NCBI GenBank assembly: GCA_009781125.1
Contig: WQYS01000219.1
Span: 1-5,004, forward strand
From: Acidobacteriaceae bacterium
Lineage (GTDB): Bacteria > Acidobacteriota > Terriglobia > Terriglobales > Acidobacteriaceae
Length of the DNA: 5,004 nt
Direction of reading: 5' to 3'
The position numbers were made by a program, and so were the translations under genes. Of the stretch, positions 1-5,004 are shown one piece after another (the stretch's first letter is position 1; each line of letters starts with the position of its first letter). The notes below the pieces were generated by a model. It saw only the letters and a list, made by a program, of their open reading frames with translations. It was not told the DNA's origin and ran no database searches.

Positions 1-1
1 G

Positions 2-451
2 ACAGACCTCGACCTGCGTCTTCCGCATGTTCACGGCAATCGCGGCAAGCTGCAGCAGGTGATTCTCAACCTGATTCTGAACGCGAAAGACGCTATGGTG
101 GGCACGCCGAGCCCAAGGTTGCGAGTCACGACCCTGGCCGGAAGCGGCACGGCTGTGGTGCGTATTCAGGACACGGGCGCGGGCATCGAGCGCGGTCATC
201 TACATAAAATCTATGATCCTTTCTTCACCACCAAGACCAACCCCGGCGAAGGCGGACACAAAGGCACAGGACTGGGGCTTGCCGTCAGCTACGGAATCAT
301 TCAGGAGCACGGCGGCAAGATTCATGTCGAGAGCGAGGTCGGCTCGGGCACTACCTTCGAGTTGGAGTTCCCATCTATGGATATGAGGCCGGTCACGCCG
401 CACTCATCCCGCATGAGCGGGAGGTTGGAGAAGACGTTCCATGCCGGATAA
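2..451 (+). CDS. Sensor histidine kinase, C-terminal ATP-binding domain (5' partial)
   Basis: This is the last ~149 codons of a histidine kinase whose N-terminal sensor and His-containing dimerisation region lie beyond the left edge. The frame is open from base 2, so the GTG at 59 is an internal valine and not a start. All ATP-binding (HATPase_c) landmarks are present: the N box NLILNAKDAM (68-97), the G1 box DTGAGI (170-187), the F box DPFFTTK (215-235) and the G2 box GTGLGL (263-280), followed by the usual SGTTFELEFP end. The compact catalytic domain resembles NtrB/AtoS-type kinases, which pair with NtrC-type regulators. A tail of about 24 residues after the domain shows no motif I recognise. 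The stop codon lies inside the next gene (11-base overlap), suggesting translational coupling with the response regulator. The signal sensed and the membrane topology cannot be judged from this fragment. Confidence 0.94.
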   Translation, partial: TDLDLRLPHVHGNRGKLQQVILNLILNAKDAMVGTPSPRLRVTTLAGSGTAVVRIQDTGAGIERGHLHKIYDPFFTTKTNPGEGGHKGTGLGLAVSYGIIQEHGGKIHVESEVGSGTTFELEFPSMDMRPVTPHSSRMSGRLEKTFHAG

Positions 452-1880
452 TCCGCAGATGATCGCCGAGTTAGCTCCGGCGCAGGCTGAAGTTCAGAAT
501 CCCGCACGCATCCTCATCATCGATGAGGAGGCGGCCATCCGCGACTCGCTCGACACCATGCTGACGCTCGAAGGCTTCAAGGTCACCATGGCGAGCGACG
601 GCAACGCGGGCATGGACCTGCTGGCGCGCAATCAGTACGACCTGCTGCTGCTCGATCTGGCATTGCCCGGCGAGAGCGGACTGGATATGCTGCCGCGCAT
701 CGTCGAAGCGCACCCGCAGCTTCCGGTCATCATGATTACGGCGTTCGGGACGATGGGCAACGTCGTCGATGCCATACGCGCCGGAGCCGAGAACTTCGTC
801 CAGAAGCCGTGGGACAACGAGAAGCTGCTCGCCGACATCCGCACCGCGATCGCGCGCCACAAGGCCGAGGAAGAGAACGTCCAGCTCAAGCGCGCCATGC
901 GACAGCGCTACAGCTTCTCGAACATCGTGGGCAAGAGCGAGTCGATGCTGCGCCTGTTCGATCTGATCGCGCAGGTCGCGCCCAGCCGCTCCACGGTGCT
1001 GATTCAGGGCGAGAGTGGCACGGGTAAGGAACTCTTCGCCAAGGCCATTCACGCCAACTCACCGCGGCGCGACCGTCCGTTTGTGCCTGTGAACACTGGC
1101 GCAGTGCCCTCGGACCTGCTGGAGTCTACGCTCTTCGGACACGTCAAGGGCGCGTTCACCTCCGCGATCGCCTCGAAGAAGGGACTCTTCGAGGTCGCCA
1201 ACGGAGGCACGCTCTTCCTGGACGAGATCGGCACCATGAGCATCGACATGCAGGCGAAGATTCTGCGCGTGCTGCAGGACCGCCGCTTCATGCACGTGGG
1301 CGGCATACAGGAGGTTCAGGTCGACGTCAGGATCATCGCCGCGACCAACGTCAATCTGCAGGAGGCGGTGCGCAATGGCCGCTTCCGCGAAGACCTCTTC
1401 TACCGTCTGAACGTGATTAACCTTGAGCTTCCGCCGCTACGCTCGCGGCGCGAGGACGTGCCTCCGCTGGCCAATCACTTCCTGAAGTTCTACGCCGAGG
1501 AGAACGGCATGGAAGACCGCGTGCTCTCGGCAGAGGCGCTACGGATACTTATGGACTACGAGTGGCCGGGCAACGTCCGCGAGCTTGAAAACGCCATGGA
1601 GCGCTGCGTGGTGCTCTCGACCTCGAAGACCATCACGCCCGACCTGCTTCCGCCGCAACTGACAGGGAATACGCTTCCGGCGGCGATCCTCGAACAGCGG
1701 TCCGATACATCGCTCTTCAACCTGATGGAAGACATCGAGCGGCGCATCATCACGGACCGACTGGAGCGCTGCCACTGGAACCAGACCGAGGCCGCAGAGT
1801 ACTTCCGCATACCGCTCTCGACGCTTAATCAAAAGATCAAGCGGCTCAACATCGAGATCAGGAAGCGCTCGCGCGATTGA
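441..1880 (+). CDS. Sigma-54-dependent NtrC-family response regulator (receiver-AAA+-Fis HTH)
   Basis: This cytoplasmic transcription activator should be phosphorylated by the overlapping upstream kinase and then use ATP hydrolysis to open sigma-54 promoters. The receiver domain spans residues ~22-138, with acidic pocket D28/E29 (Glu where Asp is usual), phosphoacceptor D72, T100 and K122 (QKPW). The AAA+ domain spans ~161-395: Walker A GESGTGKE (190-197), sigma-54 contact loop GAFTSA (237-242), Walker B TLFLDE (257-262), AATN (300-303), the arginine-finger segment RFREDLFYRL (314-323) and sensor II WPGNVREL (375-382). A Fis-type helix-turn-helix lies at ~430-470 (NQTEAAEYFRIPLSTLNQKI). The 479-residue length is normal for NtrC/AtoC-type regulators. 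The ATG at 441 has GGAG at 427-430, ten bases upstream; the next in-frame ATG (459) has no such site. The canonical loop is GAFTGA, so S241 is unusual. Target genes cannot be inferred here. Confidence 0.96.
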   Translation: MPDNPQMIAELAPAQAEVQNPARILIIDEEAAIRDSLDTMLTLEGFKVTMASDGNAGMDLLARNQYDLLLLDLALPGESGLDMLPRIVEAHPQLPVIMITAFGTMGNVVDAIRAGAENFVQKPWDNEKLLADIRTAIARHKAEEENVQLKRAMRQRYSFSNIVGKSESMLRLFDLIAQVAPSRSTVLIQGESGTGKELFAKAIHANSPRRDRPFVPVNTGAVPSDLLESTLFGHVKGAFTSAIASKKGLFEVANGGTLFLDEIGTMSIDMQAKILRVLQDRRFMHVGGIQEVQVDVRIIAATNVNLQEAVRNGRFREDLFYRLNVINLELPPLRSRREDVPPLANHFLKFYAEENGMEDRVLSAEALRILMDYEWPGNVRELENAMERCVVLSTSKTITPDLLPPQLTGNTLPAAILEQRSDTSLFNLMEDIERRIITDRLERCHWNQTEAAEYFRIPLSTLNQKIKRLNIEIRKRSRD

Positions 1881-1886
1881 AGTCTG

Positions 1887-2177
1887 TCATGCTGCCTTCT
1901 GCTGCAGGACGCGCACACGCGGCTGTTTACGCTTCATTGCCAGCCACAGATCATAATTCGCCTGTAGGTTGATCCAGAAGCGGGCTGTGCTGACACCGGC
2001 TTTTTCGAGGCGTACAGCTAGGTCGGGACTGATGGAGGCTTTACCGTTAAGCACTCGCGATAGCGCTCCGCGTGACATGACCAGCCGCTCTGACGCCTCA
2101 GTCACAGACAGGTTCAACGGCTCGAACACCGTTTCCTTGAGAATTTCGCCTGGATGGAGATGAGTGTGGATCATCAT
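1887..2177 (-). CDS. higA: HigA-family antitoxin (XRE-type HTH), apparently orphan
   Basis: This 96-residue DNA-binding protein is of the HigA/VapI addiction-module antidote type. In that family the antitoxin binds and neutralises the HigB ribosome-dependent mRNA endonuclease and represses its own operon. The sequence shows the family's opening HPGEILKE (8-15), an XRE-type helix-turn-helix at ~24-44 (SVTEASERLVMSRGALSRVLN), and the characteristic FWINLQANYDLWLA (67-80). The basic tail KRKQPRVRV is also typical. HigB is normally encoded immediately upstream of HigA, but all three - strand frames of 2178-2276 contain stops and no HigB-like ending, and 2277-2457 is a repeat. The gene is therefore toxin-less here. 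Two adjacent ATGs (2177 and 2174) are possible starts and neither has a clear Shine-Dalgarno site. It converges on the response regulator with six bases between stop codons, leaving no room for a terminator. A stand-alone XRE-type regulator is an alternative reading. Confidence 0.86.
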   Translation of the reverse strand: MMIHTHLHPGEILKETVFEPLNLSVTEASERLVMSRGALSRVLNGKASISPDLAVRLEKAGVSTARFWINLQANYDLWLAMKRKQPRVRVLQQKAA

Positions 2178-2192
2178 GGGACTTCAACGATC

Positions 2193-2198
2193 ATTATA
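2193..2198 (-). promoter_or_regulatory. Possible -10 box (TATAAT) for the antitoxin gene
   Basis: Read on the - strand, a perfect TATAAT lies 15 bases before the antitoxin ATG. Transcription would start near 2186-2187, leaving a leader of only about 10 bases. The hexamers 16-18 bases upstream (ATGAAC, AATGAA, TAATGA) do not resemble TTGACA. The assignment rests on the -10 match alone and may be chance. Confidence 0.3.
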
Positions 2199-2276
2199 GA
2201 CATACGCAAGTACAGTTCATTAGAAACTTATTCCGGGTCTATGGCCTTTTGGGCCAACAACGCTGATGACAATTGA

Positions 2277-2311
2277 GCGCTTCTAGGTAGGCCAAGCCTT
2301 TAGGCTTGGCT
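2277..2311 (+). repeat. Outer inverted-repeat arm, left copy
   Basis: This 35-base arm is exactly the reverse complement of 2423-2457. It includes a local hairpin at 2291-2310 with nine-base arms (GCCAAGCCT and AGGCTTGGC) around a TT centre, so it can fold alone or pair with the distant arm. Confidence 0.93.
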
Positions 2312-2333
2312 CTCTCAATGCTCACAATAGAAC

Positions 2334-2400
2334 CGGCTTTAGCCGCTGGGGTATGTCTTCTCTTCCATCGACAGAGAGCATACCCCAGGGGCTAAAGCCC
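2334..2400. repeat. Inner inverted repeat with two CTTTAG-type mini-hairpins
   Basis: Bases 2335-2355 and 2379-2399 are inverted repeats matching at 20 of 21 positions. Each end forms a mini-hairpin: CGGCT-TT-AGCCG at 2334-2345 and GGGCT-AA-AGCCC at 2389-2400. The centre (2356-2378) adds a weak CTCT/AGAG pairing. The one mismatch in the long pairing (2345 with 2389) and the mismatch just outside it (2334 with 2400) are both closing bases of the mini-hairpins, flipped from C-G to G-C. Confidence 0.88.
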
Positions 2401-2422
2401 TTTGTACAGCTAGGCCCAGAGA

Positions 2423-2457
2423 AGCCAAGCCTAAAGGCTTGGCCTACCTAGAAGCGC
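2423..2457 (-). repeat. Outer inverted-repeat arm, right copy
   Basis: This is the exact reverse complement of 2277-2311, ending 25 bases from the pgm stop codon. It contains the mirror-image local hairpin at 2424-2443 with an AA centre. The absence of any mismatch over 35 bases suggests recent origin or maintenance by gene conversion. Confidence 0.93.
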
Positions 2458-2482
2458 CTGAAACCAACGATTGCCGTTACGG

Positions 2483-4129
2483 TTATGCGATGGCATGATT
2501 CACAAGCTGCTGCGCTTCCTCCTGAATCTGCTTGAGGTGGTCTAGTCCCTTGAAACTTTCTGAGTAAATCTTGTAGACATCCTCGGTTCCGGAAGGCCTT
2601 GCCGCAAACCAGCCGTTTTCGGTTGCGACCTTGATACCTCCCAGAGGAGCTTTGTTGCCGGGAGCTTCGGTGAGAATCGTGGTGATGGGTTCGCCTGCCA
2701 GTTCCTTCGCGGTGACTTCGGCAGAGGTCAGCTTGCCTAGCCTGGCTTTCTGATCCTTTGTGGCTGCGGCGTCTATGCGCTGATAGACCGGCGATCCATA
2801 CTTGGCGGTGAGCTCCAGATAGAGCCTGCCGGGGTCCTTGCCGGTGCGCGCCGTCATCTCTGCGGCGAGCAGGCCGGGGATGAGGCCGTCCTTGTCGGTC
2901 GTCCAAACCTTGCCGTTGCGGCGCAGGAAGCTCGATCCGGCGGACTCCTCGCCAACAAAGCCCAGCTCGCCTGCGATCAGTCCATCGACGAACCACTTGA
3001 AGCCGACGGGGACCTCAAGGATGCGGCGGCCAAGGCCTTTGGCCACGCGGTCGATCATCGATGAGGAGACGAGCGTCTTGCCGATGGCCGTCTCGGCGCC
3101 CCACTCGGAGCGGCAGGTGAACAGATACTGGATCATCACGGCGAGATAGTGGTTGGGATTCAGCAGTCCCGCCGAGCGCGTGACGATGCCGTGACGGTCG
3201 TGGTCGGTGTCGGCGGCGAAGGCCACGTCGTATTTGTCCTTGTTGGCGATCATGGAGGCCATCGCGTAGGGGCTGGAGCAGTCCATGCGGATGCGCCCGT
3301 CCCAGTCGCAGGTCATGAAGCGGAAGGTGGGATCGACGTTGCGATTAAGGATTTCGACGGAGAGGTTGTACTTCTCCGCAATGCGCGGCCAATAGTCGAC
3401 GCCCGCTCCGCCCAGCGGATCGACGGCCAGCTTCAGCCTGCTTCCGCGCAGAACCTCGAAGTCGATCACGTTGGCGAGATCGTTGACGTAGGCGCTCACG
3501 AAGTCGTACTGCGACGTCTTTTCCGCCGCGAGCGCGCGCAGGTAGGGAATGCGCTTCACTTCGCGGAGGCCGTTGGCGATGAGTTCATTGGCGCGGTTCT
3601 CGATCCATTTCGTCGCGGAGGTATCTGCAGGTCCACCGTTGGGAGGGTTGTATTTAAATCCGCCGTCCTCGGGAGGATTATGCGAGGGCGTAATCACGAT
3701 GCCGTCAGCGCGCGGAGCTTCGGGCGCGAGGTTGTGCGTGAGAATCGCGTGCGAGAGCGCGGGCGTTGGCGTGTAGCCGCGCTGCTGGTCGATCTTTACC
3801 TCGACATCGTTCGCGGCGAGCACCTCAAGAGCCGTGGTGAATGCTGGTTCCGAAAGAGCGTGCGTGTCTTTAGCCAGAAACAGCGGGCCGCGCGTGCCTT
3901 CTCCAGCGCGATACTCAACGATCGCCTGCGTGATGGCGGCGATGTGGTTGTCGTTGAAGCTGACGTCAAGCGAACTGCCGCGATGTCCGGAGGTTCCGAA
4001 GGCCACGCGGTGCGCGGGGACATCGGCGCTCGGCTGCAAAGCATAGTAGCTGGTGATGAGGCGCGGAATATCCGCGAGAGTGGCTGGATCAGGAAGCTGA
4101 CCGGGCACGTTGGCAGGGTGTTTGCTCAT
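2483..4129 (-). CDS. pgm: Phosphoglucomutase, alpha-D-glucose-specific
   Basis: This cytoplasmic enzyme interconverts glucose 1-phosphate and glucose 6-phosphate, linking glycogen, trehalose and nucleotide-sugar synthesis to glycolysis. At 548 residues it matches the bacterial Pgm type (E. coli Pgm is 546). All alpha-D-phosphohexomutase motifs are intact: TSGHRG near the start (46-51), the phosphoserine loop TPSHNP with S149 (147-152), the Mg-binding loop DTDHDRHG (307-314), the sugar-specificity loop GEESAGSS (393-400), and the C-terminal phosphate-binding loop RPSGTE (511-516). The ATG at 4129 is preceded by AAGGA at 4143-4139, nine bases away, which supports this start. A 138-base AT-rich gap separates it from the siroheme gene, so it probably has its own promoter. 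The inverted-repeat element begins 25 bases after its stop codon. Complete, with no sign of frameshift; the long open frames antisense to it are codon-bias shadows. Confidence 0.97.
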   Translation of the reverse strand: MSKHPANVPGQLPDPATLADIPRLITSYYALQPSADVPAHRVAFGTSGHRGSSLDVSFNDNHIAAITQAIVEYRAGEGTRGPLFLAKDTHALSEPAFTTALEVLAANDVEVKIDQQRGYTPTPALSHAILTHNLAPEAPRADGIVITPSHNPPEDGGFKYNPPNGGPADTSATKWIENRANELIANGLREVKRIPYLRALAAEKTSQYDFVSAYVNDLANVIDFEVLRGSRLKLAVDPLGGAGVDYWPRIAEKYNLSVEILNRNVDPTFRFMTCDWDGRIRMDCSSPYAMASMIANKDKYDVAFAADTDHDRHGIVTRSAGLLNPNHYLAVMIQYLFTCRSEWGAETAIGKTLVSSSMIDRVAKGLGRRILEVPVGFKWFVDGLIAGELGFVGEESAGSSFLRRNGKVWTTDKDGLIPGLLAAEMTARTGKDPGRLYLELTAKYGSPVYQRIDAAATKDQKARLGKLTSAEVTAKELAGEPITTILTEAPGNKAPLGGIKVATENGWFAARPSGTEDVYKIYSESFKGLDHLKQIQEEAQQLVNHAIA

Positions 4130-4267
4130 GGGCGATTATCCTTTTGTCCTCATCGAAAATTGACACAGTAATAGCAACTATAAGAGATATTAAAAGATTG
4201 CGCAGTGATTCGGATTTTTCTAGTTGGTGTGAGCTTTGTGGAAAAAGAGCCTCTGCCGCTAACAGCC
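4130..4267 (-). promoter_or_regulatory. AT-rich leader probably carrying the pgm promoter
   Basis: This 138-base gap between two - strand genes is clearly richer in A and T than the flanking coding DNA, especially 4141-4225, as expected of a promoter region. Candidate -10 boxes on the - strand are TATAGT (4182-4177) and TTTAAT (4194-4189), but neither has a recognisable -35 at 16-18 bases. The pgm ribosome-binding site AAGGA lies at 4143-4139. A T-run follows the siroheme gene (CTCTTTTTCC near 4245) but has no good stem before it, so I do not call a terminator. Confidence 0.35.
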
Positions 4268-4873
4268 TCAACTATCCTGGTTCTCTACCGGCATGTTTGC
4301 CAGTTCCATCAGAAGTTGCTTTCTCGTCTCGCCGGGCGGAACTGTTTTCAGTATGGCCTGCCGGAGCCTTCCCAGATGCTCGATCCACTCGCTGAGGGAG
4401 GCAGGCAATGCGGTATCGATCTCTTCTTTCAGCTTCTGCGCGAAAGCCGGACTCTCTCCCGAGGTGGAGATTGCGACCTGCAAACGCCCTCTGCGCACGA
4501 CCGCAGGAAAATAAAAATCGCACTGAGCGGGCGCGTCCACAGCGTTAATCAGAACACCGCGCCGCTGTGCTTCTGTAAAGATGGCTTGATTCACCGCTGA
4601 GTCATTGGTCGCCGCGATGACGAGAAATATTCCTGAGAGGTCTTCGTGTGTGTAGCTATGAAGCGAAAGGCGAACGAGCTGCCGCTCGGCAAGAGCGCGA
4701 ACCTCATCAATGGCACGGATAGACACGACATGGATATCCGCGCCGCACTCCATGAGCGCTTCGATCTTCTTCAGGGCTATGTGTCCGGCTCCGACAACCA
4801 GACAGGGGCGTCCGGCGATCTTCAGAAAGATCGGCAGCAGCGAGTTTCTCTGGTTTGTTGCGTCTCGATCCAT
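4268..4873 (-). CDS. Precorrin-2 dehydrogenase / sirohydrochlorin ferrochelatase (siroheme synthase, stand-alone)
   Basis: This enzyme oxidises precorrin-2 to sirohydrochlorin with NAD and, in the Met8/CysG-N type, also inserts iron to make siroheme, the cofactor of sulfite and nitrite reductases. In the 201-residue form the order is LLPIFLKIAGRPCLVVG, the Rossmann dinucleotide site GAGHIALKK (28-36), IAATND (86-91), then NAVDAPAQCDFYFPAVV (110-126), where D113 aligns with the catalytic Asp of the family, and ISTSGESPAFAQKL (135-148). The tail is the dimerisation/helical part. No CobA-type methyltransferase domain is fused, unlike E. coli CysG. The ATG at 4873 has GAG seven bases upstream and lies eight bases after the preceding stop. 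The longer start at 4897 adds eight residues, overlaps that gene by 16 bases and lacks a ribosome-binding site, so I prefer 4873. It is likely co-transcribed with the upstream gene. Monofunctional (SirC-like) or bifunctional activity cannot be decided from sequence alone. Confidence 0.92.
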   Translation of the reverse strand: MDRDATNQRNSLLPIFLKIAGRPCLVVGAGHIALKKIEALMECGADIHVVSIRAIDEVRALAERQLVRLSLHSYTHEDLSGIFLVIAATNDSAVNQAIFTEAQRRGVLINAVDAPAQCDFYFPAVVRRGRLQVAISTSGESPAFAQKLKEEIDTALPASLSEWIEHLGRLRQAILKTVPPGETRKQLLMELANMPVENQDS

Positions 4874-4881
4874 GTTCAAAC

Positions 4882-5004
4882 TCAGCGCCACTCCCATTCG
4901 AGGAAACCCGGCTTCACATCGGTCATGGCGTTGACGATCAGCTCGACCAGGCCGCCGTACAGGATACGATGCTTCTCCCAGACATTCCAGTACGCGAGCA
5001 GGTC
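4882..5004 (-). CDS. Unidentified protein, C-terminal 40 residues (5' partial)
   Basis: An open frame runs in from the right edge on the - strand and ends at TGA (4884-4882). It encodes 40 residues, including WNVWEKHRILYGG and a tryptophan-rich ending VKPGFLEWEWR. Wobble positions are strongly G/C, as in neighbouring genes, and the stop falls eight bases before the preferred start of the siroheme gene. This is the spacing expected inside an operon, and it is why I believe the frame is coding. I do not recognise the family. There is no signal peptide or membrane segment in the visible part, although the stretch ILYGGLVELIVNAM is hydrophobic. Siroheme operons often carry sulfur- or nitrogen-assimilation or tetrapyrrole genes, but nothing in these 40 residues proves such a role. 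Confidence 0.72.
   Translation of the reverse strand, partial: DLLAYWNVWEKHRILYGGLVELIVNAMTDVKPGFLEWEWR

Larger units (their letters stand above)
2277..2457. repeat. Nested inverted-repeat element (REP/MITE-like), 181 bases
   Basis: This is a mirror-symmetric intergenic element. Its outer arms (2277-2311 and 2423-2457) are perfect 35-base inverted repeats. Inside are inner arms of 21 bases (2335-2355 and 2379-2399) with one mismatch, around a 23-base centre. The two spacers between outer and inner arms (2312-2334 and 2400-2422) are both 23 bases but mostly unrelated in sequence. Each arm also contains its own small hairpin with a CTTTAG or CTAAAG core, so the element has four mini-hairpins and can alternatively fold as one long interrupted hairpin. 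It carries no open reading frame of its own and no convincing target-site duplication. It begins 25 bases after the pgm stop codon in the direction of pgm transcription, so it may stabilise or end the pgm mRNA. No T-tract follows it. It resembles REP/BIME or MITE-type elements; I cannot tell which without genome copies. Confidence 0.9.

Noticed and set aside
471..1052. A 193-codon open frame on the - strand, antisense to the response regulator
   Set aside because: It mirrors the receiver and Walker A region of the regulator. The protein is His/Arg/Gln-rich low-complexity shadow with no family features.
2242..2256. Small hairpin TGGCC-ttttg-GGCCA near the antitoxin promoter as a terminator
   Set aside because: The stem is only five base pairs and neither strand has a T-tract after it, so it is not a convincing terminator.
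2277..2457. CRISPR array or complete insertion sequence
   Set aside because: The repeats are inverted, not regularly spaced direct repeats, there is no transposase reading frame, and no exact target-site duplication flanks the element.
2448..2996. A 182-codon - strand frame overlapping the 3' end of pgm and reaching into the repeat
   Set aside because: It shares the strand with pgm but in another frame, is Arg/His-rich, and its end is fixed only by chance stops in the repeat. pgm motifs run through the same DNA.
3149..4171. A 340-codon open frame on the + strand, antisense to pgm
   Set aside because: It lies almost wholly opposite the unmistakable pgm coding frame. Its composition (rich in V, G, R, A, D) is what GC-biased third positions produce on the opposite strand, and it has no recognisable motif.
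4160..4185. + strand promoter with TTGACA (4160-4165) and a TATAAG box
   Set aside because: The spacing between the boxes is 13 bases, too short, and no + strand gene follows.
4236..4267. Terminator after the siroheme gene
   Set aside because: A T-run follows on the - strand (CTCTTTTT), but the GAGGC motifs before it are direct, not inverted, repeats and no stem longer than three pairs forms.

Overview
The window looks like ordinary chromosome from a moderately GC-rich, free-living Gram-negative-type bacterium. My best guess is an acidobacterium of the Terriglobia (Granulicella/Edaphobacter/Terriglobus-like). That guess rests on the overall style of the NtrC-type regulator and on the intergenic palindromes built around a CTTTAG/CTAAAG core. 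It is inference from memory, not a measured match. There are no rRNA or tRNA genes, no CRISPR array and no transposase gene.

Layout. Two genes run on the + strand from the left edge: the C-terminal ATP-binding half of a sensor histidine kinase (1-451), overlapped by 11 bases by a complete sigma-54-dependent NtrC-family response regulator (441-1880). They form a two-component pair. Six bases after the regulator's stop codon, a convergent gene ends: a HigA-type antitoxin on the - strand (1887-2177), with no HigB toxin beside it. Bases 2178-2482 hold no gene. They contain a possible promoter for the antitoxin and a 181-base nested inverted-repeat element (2277-2457). Next on the - strand is a complete phosphoglucomutase gene, pgm (2483-4129). 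A 138-base AT-rich leader follows, then a stand-alone siroheme-synthase-type gene for precorrin-2 dehydrogenase/sirohydrochlorin ferrochelatase (4268-4873 or 4897). The 3' end of a further - strand gene that I cannot identify (4882-5004, cut by the window edge) lies directly upstream of it and is probably co-transcribed.

How the genes relate. The kinase and regulator should act together: the kinase phosphorylates the regulator's Asp72, and the regulator then drives sigma-54 promoters elsewhere. The siroheme gene and its unknown upstream neighbour look like one transcription unit. pgm (glucose-1-phosphate/glucose-6-phosphate interconversion) probably has its own promoter. The antitoxin appears to be an orphan.

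No wholly new system is evident. The points most worth a second look are the repeat element, where a paired base change preserves the local mini-hairpins rather than the long hairpin; the GAFTSA variant of the sigma-54 contact loop in the regulator; and the toxin-less HigA with an almost leaderless promoter candidate.
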